From Bacillus sp. CH140a_4T (lineage in GTDB: Bacteria > Bacillota > Bacilli > Bacillales > Bacillaceae_G): a stretch of DNA of 64,000 bases. The stretch lies in contig NZ_WBPF01000021.1 in NCBI RefSeq assembly GCF_008923725.1, positions 457,924 through 521,923 of the forward strand, given 5' to 3'. Of the stretch, positions 25,484 through 34,129 are shown one piece after another. The notes beneath the pieces were generated by a model. The model worked only from the letters and a program-made list of their open reading frames with translations, made no database searches and had not been told where the DNA came from. Positions within the stretch are counted from its first letter, which is position 1; every line of letters starts with the position of its first letter. The position numbers and the translations under genes are program-made.

Positions 25484-27708
25484 TAACATTACAGGCAAAA
25501 AAACAATTGGATATGACTAGATTTTTCATGCATGCATGCGCATTTCTACTTTTACTAGAATGGCTAAGGCCTCTTATAGGTATTACAAACGTAGGTAGAT
25601 TAGATATTTTTGTAATATTTATAGGGATTTGTTTCACTCTCTCTTTTTTTCAAACAAAATGGCAGATTCCTATAAAGATTGTCACAATTTTATTCATCAT
25701 TCATTTCCTTTATTATAAAAATGCTTTTATAAATCCATCTTGGTTAACGAAATTTTTTACTGATATTTCTCGTAATTCCTCCTTGTTATTCCAGGGGAAT
25801 TTGCTGGATATCTCTCCAGTTTTTCCAACACTTTTATTTTTTTTATCATTTTGGTTTTTGAGTGCTTGCATCTCTTTTTGGATGATTCATAAAAAACGTG
25901 GGTTGTTATTTCTTATGTTGACTATTATTTATATCACTGTTTTTCATAACCTGCATTTATATAATGCTAACTACGCTATTATTCGTACTGTTGTTATCGG
26001 CTTTTTTATGCTTAGTCTTCTTCGCATAGAACGAATAAAAGAGTTGGAACACTTACAAAATTATGCTAGAGAAATCTCAAAATTGCTTAGACCTCTTACA
26101 GTATTTATTGTATTGTCAGCAACCATCGCATACTTTGCTCCAAAATTTGGCCCTCAATGGCCAAACCCAATGGATTTTTTAAAATTCAATACATCCGAAG
26201 CAAGTAAAAATCAAGAAGTTTCTAAAATTGGGTATGGTTTAGATGACTCAAGATTGGGTGGTCCTTTTAAGGCTGATCCTACAATTGTATTCACAGCACA
26301 AACACAAAACAAACAATATTGGAGAGTCGAAACGAAAGATTTTTATACAGGAAAAGGCTGGGAAGTTTCTGAAAATCAAAAAAAGGTTTCTTTTAAAAAT
26401 AAAAATGACGTCGTGAGCTGGTACGAACAAAATACAAAAACAGAGGCAACTGAGGCGACAATTACCATGCAAAAAAGTTATCCACACCTTACCTATCCAG
26501 CAGGGTTAGTATCAGTTGAAGCTTCTTCTGATGTAGAATACAGTGTTGACCCATTTTCAGAAAAAATCTATACGATGGACGGAGATTATTCTACTACTTT
26601 ACATTCATATAAAGTAACATATGAGGTCCCGGAGTTTTCCATAGAAAACTTAAAAGCTATAAAAATGAATGAAGGTCAAGAAACAAATCCTTATTTCATG
26701 ACAAAGTACACGCAACTTCCCGAATCATTACCGCAGCGAGTAAGAGACTTAGCTGTTAATCTAACAAACGATAAAGACAACCGATACGATAAAGTATTAG
26801 CTATTGAAAATTACTTCACGGACCATTCTTTCGTATATGAAACAATGAATGTGTTGTTCCCTGCCAAAAACCAAGATTATGTTGATCAATTTCTTTTCGA
26901 TACAAAAAGCGGCTACTGTAATAATTTCTCGACCTCTATGATCGTGTTACTTCGTTCCGCTGGGATTCCTGCTCGCTGGGTAAAAGGTTATACAGAAGGA
27001 ACACTTGATAATACGCTTGTGGGTGCTGAAGGTGAGGATGTTTATAAAATCGTGAACGATAACGCACACTCTTGGGTCGAAGTATATTTCCCTGGATACG
27101 GATGGATTCCATTCGAACCAACAAAAGGATTTACGAATCCCTATACTTTTACAAATAATACGCCTGCTTCTACGATACAAAATAGCGAAGAAACTAATTC
27201 TCAAAATGCGCAAATGCACCAAAGAAACAATGAAGCAAAGCTTAAAAGTTTAATAGAAGATACAGAAGAAACTCCTACTAAAAAGATTACAAATGTTAAA
27301 AATAAATTTTCTTGGTGGTACGTGTTCCTTTCTACGATACCAATTAGTATCATCGGCTACACTCTCTTCGCTACTAGAATGAAATGGATTACATTTTTTA
27401 TTATTCTTTTCTATAAATATCGAAAAGATGATGCTGTTTATAGTAAAGCTTACAGTGCACTTTTGAAACAATTTGCGAGAACTGGTATACCACGAGAGGA
27501 AAGTCAAACATTCCGAGAATATGCACTCCATATCGATACACTTTACAACTCGAATGATATGCAACAGCTTACTTTCAGTTATGAAAACGCTATGTATCAA
27601 AAGGGACAGACCGCAGCAGAATGGGAAAAATCCGTACACTTATGGGAAATCCTTATGAAAAAAGCAGCTTCTCCGCCTAAATCAAATGACTTCTATTCAG
27701 CGATTTAA
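25480..27708 (+). CDS. Membrane transglutaminase-like protein (YebA-like)
   Basis: The 742-residue protein has an N-terminal block of about six or seven hydrophobic segments (roughly 15-225), an outside transglutaminase-core domain, and one further membrane segment near 610-630 with a DUF4129-like tail. The core has Cys 480 (KSGYCNNFST), His 530 (AHSWVEV) and an acidic residue, Glu 546 (PFEPTKGF), in the position where many family members have Asp. The substrate is unknown. It ends the MoxR-DUF58-transglutaminase operon, with ATGA overlap at its start and a strong terminator after it. Confidence 0.9.
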   Translation: MITLQAKKQLDMTRFFMHACAFLLLLEWLRPLIGITNVGRLDIFVIFIGICFTLSFFQTKWQIPIKIVTILFIIHFLYYKNAFINPSWLTKFFTDISRNSSLLFQGNLLDISPVFPTLLFFLSFWFLSACISFWMIHKKRGLLFLMLTIIYITVFHNLHLYNANYAIIRTVVIGFFMLSLLRIERIKELEHLQNYAREISKLLRPLTVFIVLSATIAYFAPKFGPQWPNPMDFLKFNTSEASKNQEVSKIGYGLDDSRLGGPFKADPTIVFTAQTQNKQYWRVETKDFYTGKGWEVSENQKKVSFKNKNDVVSWYEQNTKTEATEATITMQKSYPHLTYPAGLVSVEASSDVEYSVDPFSEKIYTMDGDYSTTLHSYKVTYEVPEFSIENLKAIKMNEGQETNPYFMTKYTQLPESLPQRVRDLAVNLTNDKDNRYDKVLAIENYFTDHSFVYETMNVLFPAKNQDYVDQFLFDTKSGYCNNFSTSMIVLLRSAGIPARWVKGYTEGTLDNTLVGAEGEDVYKIVNDNAHSWVEVYFPGYGWIPFEPTKGFTNPYTFTNNTPASTIQNSEETNSQNAQMHQRNNEAKLKSLIEDTEETPTKKITNVKNKFSWWYVFLSTIPISIIGYTLFATRMKWITFFIILFYKYRKDDAVYSKAYSALLKQFARTGIPREESQTFREYALHIDTLYNSNDMQQLTFSYENAMYQKGQTAAEWEKSVHLWEILMKKAASPPKSNDFYSAI

Positions 27709-27730
27709 TCTTGCTAATGTGAGTTGAACG

Positions 27731-27772
27731 AAAACGCCTCAAAGAACTACATTGTTCTTTGAGGCGTTTTTT
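27731..27772 (+). terminator. Strong terminator after the transglutaminase gene
   Basis: A 17-bp perfect stem (27731-27747 with 27754-27770, loop TACATT) contains AACGCCTCAAAGAAC and its complement, with T runs. It is probably bidirectional for the convergent peroxidase gene. Confidence 0.95.
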
Positions 27773-27791
27773 AATAATGTGAAACTCCTAG

Positions 27792-28274
27792 TTATTCCCC
27801 AAGTATCTTCTCAATCTCAACCTCTAAATCTACCGGCTTTGTCTGCGGCGCAAAACGTCCTACTACTTTCCCGTCTTTTCCGATTAGAAACTTAGTAAAG
27901 TTCCATTTCACTGCCTTCATACCGAGTAAACCTGGTGCTTGTTCTGTCATGTATGTATATAGAGGATGTGCCTTATCGCCTTTCACATCAATCTTTGCAA
28001 ACATCGGGAAGTTTACACCGAAGTTTAATTCACAAAAACTAGTAATATCTGCTTCTGTACCTGGTTCTTGTCCGCCAAATTGGTTACAAGGGAAACCGAG
28101 TATTTCAAGTCCTTCGTCTTTATATTTATCATATACTTCTTGTAATCCTTTATATTGCGGTGTAAAACCACATTTGCTAGCTACATTTACAATAAGAAGT
28201 GCTTTTCCTTCGTAATCTTTTAATGATTTATCTTCTCCTGTTATCGTTTTAGCCGAAAAATCATAAACTGTCAT
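27792..28274 (-). CDS. bsaA: Glutathione peroxidase-like thiol peroxidase (BsaA family)
   Basis: The 160-residue protein has the GPx signature with peroxidatic Cys 35 in NVASKCGFTPQY in place of selenocysteine, then LGFPCNQFGGQEPG with the conserved Gln, and KWNFTKFL with the conserved Trp. Bacterial members mostly use thioredoxin or bacillithiol-type thiols rather than glutathione. I set the start at ATG 28274 (MTVYDFS) with AAGGA upstream; the longer frame adds nine residues without family similarity. It is monocistronic. Confidence 0.92.
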   Translation of the reverse strand: MTVYDFSAKTITGEDKSLKDYEGKALLIVNVASKCGFTPQYKGLQEVYDKYKDEGLEILGFPCNQFGGQEPGTEADITSFCELNFGVNFPMFAKIDVKGDKAHPLYTYMTEQAPGLLGMKAVKWNFTKFLIGKDGKVVGRFAPQTKPVDLEVEIEKILGE

Positions 28275-28498
28275 TTTCCTTGCCCCTCTCTTCACTATCA
28301 TTCTATGTTTATACTATACTACATTCGTGAATATACAGCTCTTATTACGTACTTATAAGATCAAATGATAGCGCTTTATTTTTGTTCGAAAATTCGACAC
28401 AGACTACTAGACTTTTATGATGGAAAGTTTTACAATTGAATTGTGAACAAAATGTGACAGTTTATATTCCATTATTAAAGAAAAGGATGGTGTTCATT

Positions 28499-28708
28499 AT
28501 GAAAACTGCACAACATGAAACGATTTCAAATCGCGAGTTTTATTTCGTACTATATATGATGTTATTGTATGTGATTGGCTGGGTAATCGATGTAAATGGT
28601 TTATTCTTAAGCTCCTACTTTAATTTAGCAGGAGAGATTATGCTTCCAATCGTTGGTGGCATAGTTGGATTGTTCGTTATGTCTATCAATAAAGAACAAA
28701 CGCGATAA
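28499..28708 (+). CDS. Small membrane protein, unknown function
   Basis: The 69-residue protein has a short charged N-terminus (MKTAQHETISNREF) and two hydrophobic segments (about 17-34 and 43-62), ending in a charged tail. I do not recognise the family. ATG 28499 was chosen because AAAGGATGG lies at suitable distance; earlier in-frame ATGs lack a good site. It is followed by its own terminator. Confidence 0.75.
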   Translation: MKTAQHETISNREFYFVLYMMLLYVIGWVIDVNGLFLSSYFNLAGEIMLPIVGGIVGLFVMSINKEQTR

Positions 28709-28717
28709 GAATAATAC

Positions 28718-28756
28718 AAAAGGCAGAAGACGAGTTTTCGTTTTCTGCCTTTTTTC
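28718..28756 (+). terminator. Terminator after the small membrane gene
   Basis: AAAAGGCAGAA (28718-28728) pairs with TTCTGCCTTTT (28743-28753), followed by TT. Confidence 0.88.
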
Positions 28757-28803
28757 TATTTTAGCGTATAATAGAAACATACAGTAAATAAGGAGTGGTA
28801 AAT

Positions 28804-29775
28804 ATGAAAAAAGTAGAGCAATTATCTTCTCACCTATATCTTATTGATGATTTCGATTTACAGCATAATGAACGAACTGGTACGTATGTTTTATTAGGTG
28901 ACGATATTACTTTAATTGAAACTTGTGCAGCCCCTTCTCTTCCCTATATTTTAGACGGCTTACAACAATTACATATTGATTTAAACGATGTTAAAAACAT
29001 TATCGTTACACACGTTCATTTAGATCACGCCGGGGCTGCTGGTTTAATGATGGAAAAGTGCCCAAATGCTACTTTATATGTGCATTCTCGCGGTGCTCGT
29101 CATATGATTGATCCAACAAAGCTCATTTTAGGTGCAAAAGCTGTGTACAAAGAAGATTTCGATAAACTTTTTGATCCAATTCTTCCTATAGAAGAAAAGC
29201 GTGTTCATATTGTACAACATGGTGATACGTTACAAATTTCAGAAGACCGCATCCTTACATTTTATGATACACCGGGACATGCTAAGCACCATATTAGCAT
29301 TCACGATTCATTAACAAATGGCATTTTTACTGGCGATACAATTGGCATTTATTATAGAGAACTCGCAGACCTTGGTGTAGAACTATATTTACCATCAACG
29401 TCCCCTTCCCAATTCCAACCAGATGCGATGATTGCTTCTAAAAATCACATTCAAAGTATGAATGTAGATAGTATTTATTTCGGCCATTACGGCGCATCAT
29501 CCAATGTTACAGAAGTATATAACCAACTTGAACATTGGTTACCTATTTTCGTTCATACCGGTACAGAGGCCTTTGAACAGTATAATGATTTCGATGAAGC
29601 AACTAAAGCTTTACAAACTGTATTAATGGATAAGATTTCTTCTCACCTTACAAAGTTAAACGTTCCATCAGATCATTCCGTTTATAACATTTTACATTTA
29701 GATATAGAAATTAGTGCGATGGGCATTATAGATTATTTGACGCAGCAAGAAAAAGCAAACTCCACTATTAACTAA
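28804..29775 (+). CDS. Metallo-beta-lactamase-fold hydrolase
   Basis: The 323-residue protein has the H-x-H-x-D-H zinc motif (THVHLDHAG, about residue 78), a third His in DTPGHAKHH near 158, Asp in FTGDTIG near 176, and a late His in YFGHYG near 226. This is the MBL fold with both metal sites. The closest type is the general glyoxalase-II-like group; the substrate is not evident. ATG 28804 follows AAGGAG with spacing 8 (a GTG nine bases earlier lies within that site). It is monocistronic with its own terminator. Confidence 0.88.
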   Translation: MKKVEQLSSHLYLIDDFDLQHNERTGTYVLLGDDITLIETCAAPSLPYILDGLQQLHIDLNDVKNIIVTHVHLDHAGAAGLMMEKCPNATLYVHSRGARHMIDPTKLILGAKAVYKEDFDKLFDPILPIEEKRVHIVQHGDTLQISEDRILTFYDTPGHAKHHISIHDSLTNGIFTGDTIGIYYRELADLGVELYLPSTSPSQFQPDAMIASKNHIQSMNVDSIYFGHYGASSNVTEVYNQLEHWLPIFVHTGTEAFEQYNDFDEATKALQTVLMDKISSHLTKLNVPSDHSVYNILHLDIEISAMGIIDYLTQQEKANSTIN

Positions 29776-29784
29776 CCGTAAAGG

Positions 29785-29824
29785 AAGAGATATACAACAG
29801 TAGTTATTGTATATCTCTTTTTTC
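29785..29824 (+). terminator. Terminator after MBL-fold gene
   Basis: AAGAGATATACAA (29785-29797) pairs with TTGTATATCTCTT (29807-29819), followed by TTTTC. Confidence 0.9.
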
Positions 29825-29860
29825 TTTGAATATATTTTTAATAAAGGATGGTGGAATGCA

Positions 29861-30295
29861 ATGCAAAAAGTGATGCTATACCTCTGCTTCACATTGTTTA
29901 TCGTCTTATTATTATTTGTCGGAGTGAAAATTCAATTTTATTTAGATACAGATGCGCAGGTGAATTTTAACGTTTATCCAAGATTATTCTACTTTACACT
30001 CTTCCCTCTTATAGTTGGTATTTTATTACGATTCCTTCAATCCATTAATCGCGAAACAAGTAAACAAAACTGGCGCTTTCAACCGGATAAATTTATTGCT
30101 ATTACTGTGCCTACGCTATTCATCTCCTTTTCTCCAGCTCTACTCTTTTCACCAGTTGGTGCATACCTACCTTATTTAGCTAATATTATTCTTATAAACA
30201 CAACTTTTGTTACGATAATTAGTTTAATAGCTGGTTATTCACTTTTAGATTGTTTTATACAAAAAGATACTGTAAATATGAAAAAATATAATTGA
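29861..30295 (+). CDS. Four-segment membrane protein, unknown
   Basis: The 144-residue protein shows four hydrophobic segments, at about 5-22, 40-60, 80-105 and 108-130. No family signature was recognised. The start at ATG 29861 is supported by AAAGGATGG some 9 bases upstream; earlier frames overlap the preceding terminator. It is convergent with the anti-sigma gene. Confidence 0.65.
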   Translation: MQKVMLYLCFTLFIVLLLFVGVKIQFYLDTDAQVNFNVYPRLFYFTLFPLIVGILLRFLQSINRETSKQNWRFQPDKFIAITVPTLFISFSPALLFSPVGAYLPYLANIILINTTFVTIISLIAGYSLLDCFIQKDTVNMKKYN

Positions 30296-30319
30296 ATACT
30301 GTATTTTGTTTTAATAAAG

Positions 30320-30349
30320 AAAGCTCAAAGCTAAAGCTTTGAGCTTTTC
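30320..30349. terminator. Bidirectional terminator
   Basis: AAAGCTCAAAGC (30320-30331) pairs with GCTTTGAGCTTT (30336-30347) around TAAA. It lies between convergent genes. Confidence 0.88.
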
Positions 30350-30352
30350 TAC

Positions 30353-31033
30353 TTATCTCACCTTTTCATCTACATACTCCATAAACTGCTCCGCTTTAAT
30401 AAATCTTTCTTTGTACGCCTCAGGTATTTCTTCTACTTTCATTCCACCAGTTGATTTTGTCTTCACTCGTACTATTTCATGTGTCATTAATGCTTCCATA
30501 TAACGATCAAATTCGTCTTGTGTTAATACTTCTTTACTAGATTTATGACCATTTAATTTATCAAAGTATGGTTGAAGGCCCATACTTACCTTTTTCATTT
30601 CCTCTCTTTTTTCTGGTGATAATTGATCATAATCAATATTACCGTTCGAATCTCCGTACGCAAGCTTTGCATTTGTTAATTTTTTTAGTTCTTTTGTAAA
30701 CTCTTCATATTCCTTTGCACCCATTTCATCTTTCGCTTCTGATAATTTTGCATTAAAACGCATATATGCTTCTAATGTCATCGCTCCGGCATGTTTTTTT
30801 AAATTCTCAAAAGATCCGTATATACCATCTGCCATAATAGATTGATAAGCAAAACCGGTCGTAGGGATTAAAAATGCTGCTGCAAGCACTCCTGCGATAA
30901 GGCGTTTCTTCACCTTACTTCCCCCGCGCTTCATTTTTATTTGAACAATTACTTTTTCTTTTAACTCCGGCGGGGCTACAACCCCTTTCGCCTCTTCTTG
31001 TATAGATTCTCTAACTCTACAATCTAAACTCAT
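30353..31033 (-). CDS. Putative anti-sigma factor, single-pass membrane protein (DUF3600-like)
   Basis: The 226-residue protein has a cytoplasmic N-terminus of about 40 residues, one membrane segment (RLIAGVLAAAFLIPTTGFAY, about 44-63), and a long charged helical outside domain. This layout, with the gene following an ECF sigma gene at a 4-base overlap (ATGA), fits a membrane anti-sigma factor. The extracytoplasmic region resembles the DUF3600 proteins of the B. cereus group, a resemblance from memory. The stress signal is unknown. Confidence 0.78.
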   Translation of the reverse strand: MSLDCRVRESIQEEAKGVVAPPELKEKVIVQIKMKRGGSKVKKRLIAGVLAAAFLIPTTGFAYQSIMADGIYGSFENLKKHAGAMTLEAYMRFNAKLSEAKDEMGAKEYEEFTKELKKLTNAKLAYGDSNGNIDYDQLSPEKREEMKKVSMGLQPYFDKLNGHKSSKEVLTQDEFDRYMEALMTHEIVRVKTKSTGGMKVEEIPEAYKERFIKAEQFMEYVDEKVR

Positions 31034-31608
31034 TTTACATTCCCTACCTCTCCTAAAAAGATTTCTTCTACTTGCTCTTTTTGACGTAGTTTTTTTAATG
31101 CCGCGTGAATTCTAGATTTCACAGTACCAATTGGAATATGTAATATTTGTGCTACTTCTTCTTGTGAATAATCGTGTAAGTATCTTAAGATAATAACTTG
31201 TTTCAATTTATACGGTAATTTATGAATGAGTTCGATTAGTTTTTGATTTGATATTTTACTTACAACATCGTTAGAAAAATCAATTTGTACTGGTTTTCTT
31301 TGCTCTTCTGCTTTTTTTACAATTCGTAGTCGCATCCACCTCTTTCTTCTATAAGAGTGAATTTGTTTAATCGCAAGTCCAATTAGCCAAGGACGAAATG
31401 GCTTCTCGCTATCATACTTACGAAGCGATTCATATAGTTGTATGTAGATTTCTTGAACGACATCGTCTACATCTGTTTTATCATCGATTAAAAAATGCGC
31501 TGTTTTATATACTTCTTGAATCGTTTTATCATACAACTCACTATACGCCTCTTTTTTTCCAGATAAAGTTAATTGAATCAAATCTGTATACACTGTTTCA
31601 TCCTTCAT
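31030..31608 (-). CDS. ECF-type RNA polymerase sigma factor
   Basis: The 192-residue sigma-70-like factor has region 2 (VDDVVQEIYIQLYESLRKYD and PFRPWLIGLAIKQIHSYRRK, about 45-90) and region 4 with a helix-turn-helix (YSQEEVAQILHIPIGTVKSR, about 150-169). Regions 1 and 3 are absent, as in ECF sigma factors. RBS GGAGG (in AAAGGAGGGAAGG) precedes ATG 31608. It forms an operon with the anti-sigma gene. I cannot assign a Bacillus sigma name with certainty. No self-promoter was confirmed. Confidence 0.92.
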   Translation of the reverse strand: MKDETVYTDLIQLTLSGKKEAYSELYDKTIQEVYKTAHFLIDDKTDVDDVVQEIYIQLYESLRKYDSEKPFRPWLIGLAIKQIHSYRRKRWMRLRIVKKAEEQRKPVQIDFSNDVVSKISNQKLIELIHKLPYKLKQVIILRYLHDYSQEEVAQILHIPIGTVKSRIHAALKKLRQKEQVEEIFLGEVGNVK

Positions 31609-31814
31609 GTACCTTCCCTCCTTTGTCTTACACTATATATTGGCAAGTAATTGAGATTTCGTTCGATTTTCCCAAAAAGTTTTTATATAAATTAATATAA
31701 TTATCGAATGAGTTCATAAGCTTCACTTATAAAGTCGTATAACTATTATATAATTTTCCAATTTTTAATGACGCTTTAAAATGATTTATATAGTCAAATT
31801 TAGGAGGACATATA

Positions 31815-32801
31815 ATGAAAGCTATAGTTGTAACGTCGTTCGGTGGTCCTGAAGTGATGACATATAAAGATGTGAATATGCCGACGATTTCAGACAATCA
31901 GATTTTAATTCGCGTTGTTGCTACTAGTGTAAATTTCGCTGATATTAAATCGCGTTATGGCAAAAAAGAAAATAAAGCACTACCTTTTATACCAGGGTTA
32001 GATGCCGCGGGTATTGTAGAACGTGTCGGTTCTCAAGTTAAAAATATTCATCCTGGACAGCGAGTCATTGCTTTTCCTCAAAATGGATCTTACGCACAAT
32101 ACGTTGTTGCAAACGAAAGCCTTACTTTTGCTTTACCCCATGAAGTCGATTTTCAAACTGCAGGGGCATGCCCTATCGTATCTTTTACAAGTTATAATTT
32201 ACTCGCAAATGTTGCAAGGCTTCAACAAGGTGAATCTATACTCATTCACGCAGCGGCTGGTGGAATTGGCACGACAGCAATTCAACTTGCAAAACTATTA
32301 GGGGCTAGAAAAGTAATCGGTACTGTCGGAAGTGAAGTAAAAAGAAAAGTCGCTTTAGATGCTGGAGCTGATTATGTTATTTGTCATCAAAATGAGGATT
32401 TTGTAGAGAAGGTCAATGAGCTGACAAACGGAGAAGGAGTTAATATAATTTTGGACTCTATTTCTGGAACTATTTCTGAAAGAAGTTTAAACTGTCTTGC
32501 TTATTACGGTCGTCTCGTTCATTTCGGTAATGCTAGCGGTGAAATTGGAAATTTCCAAACGAAAGATTTACATGCCAGTTGCCGCTCTATAGTCGGTTTT
32601 AGCTTTGGCACTACACGAAAAAAACGTCCTGAATTACTCCAAGAAACTGCCAATGAAGTTTTCCGTTATTTACGTAATGGCAGTCTGAAAATGAAAGCTG
32701 CGAAATCTTTTCCACTTCAAGATGCAGGGAAAGCACATGAATGGGTCGAAAGTAGAAAAAGTACAGGGAAAGCCATACTAACTGTTCAGTCCCCTTCCTG
32801 A
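31815..32801 (+). CDS. Quinone oxidoreductase-like zinc-free alcohol dehydrogenase (MDR family)
   Basis: The 328-residue protein belongs to the medium-chain dehydrogenase/reductase superfamily. Seen are the GroES-like N-terminal half (VNFADIKSRYG, IPGLDAAGIVERVG), the nucleotide-binding motif HAAAGGIGTTAIQLAKLLGA near residues 143-162, and LDSISGTI. Zinc-ligand Cys and His are missing, which fits NADPH:quinone oxidoreductase types. RBS AGGAGG precedes ATG 31815. The next gene starts 29 bp on, so co-transcription is likely. Confidence 0.88.
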   Translation: MKAIVVTSFGGPEVMTYKDVNMPTISDNQILIRVVATSVNFADIKSRYGKKENKALPFIPGLDAAGIVERVGSQVKNIHPGQRVIAFPQNGSYAQYVVANESLTFALPHEVDFQTAGACPIVSFTSYNLLANVARLQQGESILIHAAAGGIGTTAIQLAKLLGARKVIGTVGSEVKRKVALDAGADYVICHQNEDFVEKVNELTNGEGVNIILDSISGTISERSLNCLAYYGRLVHFGNASGEIGNFQTKDLHASCRSIVGFSFGTTRKKRPELLQETANEVFRYLRNGSLKMKAAKSFPLQDAGKAHEWVESRKSTGKAILTVQSPS

Positions 32802-32830
32802 AATGAATACTTGAAACCGAGGTGTCATTC

Positions 32831-33469
32831 ATGGGATCACGAATTATGCATGCTATTATCGCCAACAAGATTGCCGAAAAATTATGTATTCAAGATAAAA
32901 CTTCTTTCATACTTGGAGGAGTAGCCCCTGATGCGGTTCATTCAGCAGAAGAAAAAGGAGCTTCACACTTTTACGCTGGCACAACGAAAAACTATACGAG
33001 AAGGATAGATTTCAATTCTTTTTTTCAAAAATATAGAGCTCATATGGATTCCCCTTTTCTCTTAGGCTATTACACCCATCTCATTGCCGATGATAATTGG
33101 CTAAGCGGCTTTTTTCTACCGTGGCTAAAAAATAGAATAGAACATGACGAAACTATCGCACCTATGTACTATAACGATTTCAAATTGTTAAATGCAAAGT
33201 TGCTTCATCATTACGATAAAGAACAACAGCTCTCCTCTCTTCTCAATCAAGAGGCTCACATTGCGGATATTGAAGAGGTTTCTAAAGAAAACGTTTTAGA
33301 ATTTCGAAAGTATCTTTTTGAAGATATGTTGTATCCCGAGCAACATTTGCATGAAGACTTACAGGTGTTTACGTTCAATCAAATTGTCGGTTACATTGAA
33401 ACTGCTATTGAAAAAGGAGCATTTTTTATTAAACAACTCTCTAATGAAAAATTCATTTCAAAGATTTAA
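32831..33469 (+). CDS. Zinc-dependent phospholipase C-like hydrolase
   Basis: The 212-residue protein has the pattern MHAIIANKIAEKL, GGVAPDAVH near residues 30-38, SHFY, and GYYTHLIADDNW near 76-87. These His and Asp positions recall the zinc-dependent phospholipase C / S1-P1 nuclease-like metal site found in many short Bacillus hydrolases. No signal peptide is seen, so it is probably cytoplasmic. ATG 32831 with GAGGTG upstream is preferred to GTG 32822. Its stop lies inside the terminator stem shared with the convergent VOC gene. Confidence 0.72.
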   Translation: MGSRIMHAIIANKIAEKLCIQDKTSFILGGVAPDAVHSAEEKGASHFYAGTTKNYTRRIDFNSFFQKYRAHMDSPFLLGYYTHLIADDNWLSGFFLPWLKNRIEHDETIAPMYYNDFKLLNAKLLHHYDKEQQLSSLLNQEAHIADIEEVSKENVLEFRKYLFEDMLYPEQHLHEDLQVFTFNQIVGYIETAIEKGAFFIKQLSNEKFISKI

Positions 33470-33498
33470 TCCCCCTCAATATATATGAGGGGGATTTT
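33468..33498. terminator. Bidirectional terminator
   Basis: AATCCCCCTCA (33468-33478) pairs with TGAGGGGGATT (33486-33496). T-rich flanks lie on the downstream side. Confidence 0.9.
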
Positions 33499-33510
33499 CA
33501 CATAGCAATA

Positions 33511-33894
33511 TTATTGGTCCTTTTCCATAACCGCAAAATAATTCCCTTCGCTATCAGCAAAGTTAAACACTTTACCAGAAGGCATTGTTACCATTTCACC
33601 AACAGTAACATTTTTATTTTTTAAACCTATATAGAATTGATCAAGATTTTTTGAGAAGAACATTAAAGATGGTGTACCAAGATTTAATTCTGGGCTCATC
33701 TTAGAAATAACTTCTTTATTATGTAATATAATGCTCGTTTCTGCACCGCTAGTCGGAGCAATTTCAATCCATCTCATTCCTTGCTTATTATCTTCCTCTG
33801 CTACTACATGAAACCCTACCTTTTCTGTCCAAAAATTTACTGCCTCATCTTGATTATTTACATACAGCATAATTTGTCCAACTTTATGAATCAT
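33511..33894 (-). CDS. VOC (glyoxalase/bleomycin-resistance fold) family protein
   Basis: The 127-residue single-module VOC protein has the opening VGQIMLYVNNQDEAVNFWTE, then FSKNLDQFY in the middle, and the closing NFADSEGNYFAVMEK with the metal-ligand Glu/aromatic pattern. VOC proteins can be dioxygenases, glyoxalases, fosfomycin- or bleomycin-type resistance proteins, or of unknown function; the sequence does not decide. It is monocistronic, with GGGGGAAATG upstream. Between it and the next terminator (33895-34090) lies non-coding DNA. Confidence 0.85.
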   Translation of the reverse strand: MIHKVGQIMLYVNNQDEAVNFWTEKVGFHVVAEEDNKQGMRWIEIAPTSGAETSIILHNKEVISKMSPELNLGTPSLMFFSKNLDQFYIGLKNKNVTVGEMVTMPSGKVFNFADSEGNYFAVMEKDQ

Positions 33895-34094
33895 TTCATT
33901 TCCCCCTAATGTTTTTTATATTCTATGTAGGTTTCTACAGGTTCTTTTATGAACCCTTTTTCATTCAGTTGAATGTTTATAAATCGCTATTCATATAAAA
34001 GCTATAGGGAACTTAAGAACCTTTGCTTAGTAGCGATGTTGCTTATATCCCTTGCCAATCAAGCTAAGATTTTAAAGTACCCACTAAACGTTCA

Positions 34095-34128
34095 AAAAAA
34101 ATCTGGACCTGAAGATCCAGATTTTTTC
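34095..34128 (-). terminator. Terminator after the two-repeat protein gene
   Basis: AAAAAATCTGGA and TCCAGATTTTTT (arms about 34096-34107 and 34116-34127) form a stem with loop CCTGAAGA; it is symmetric for both strands. Confidence 0.88.
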
Positions 34129-34129
34129 T

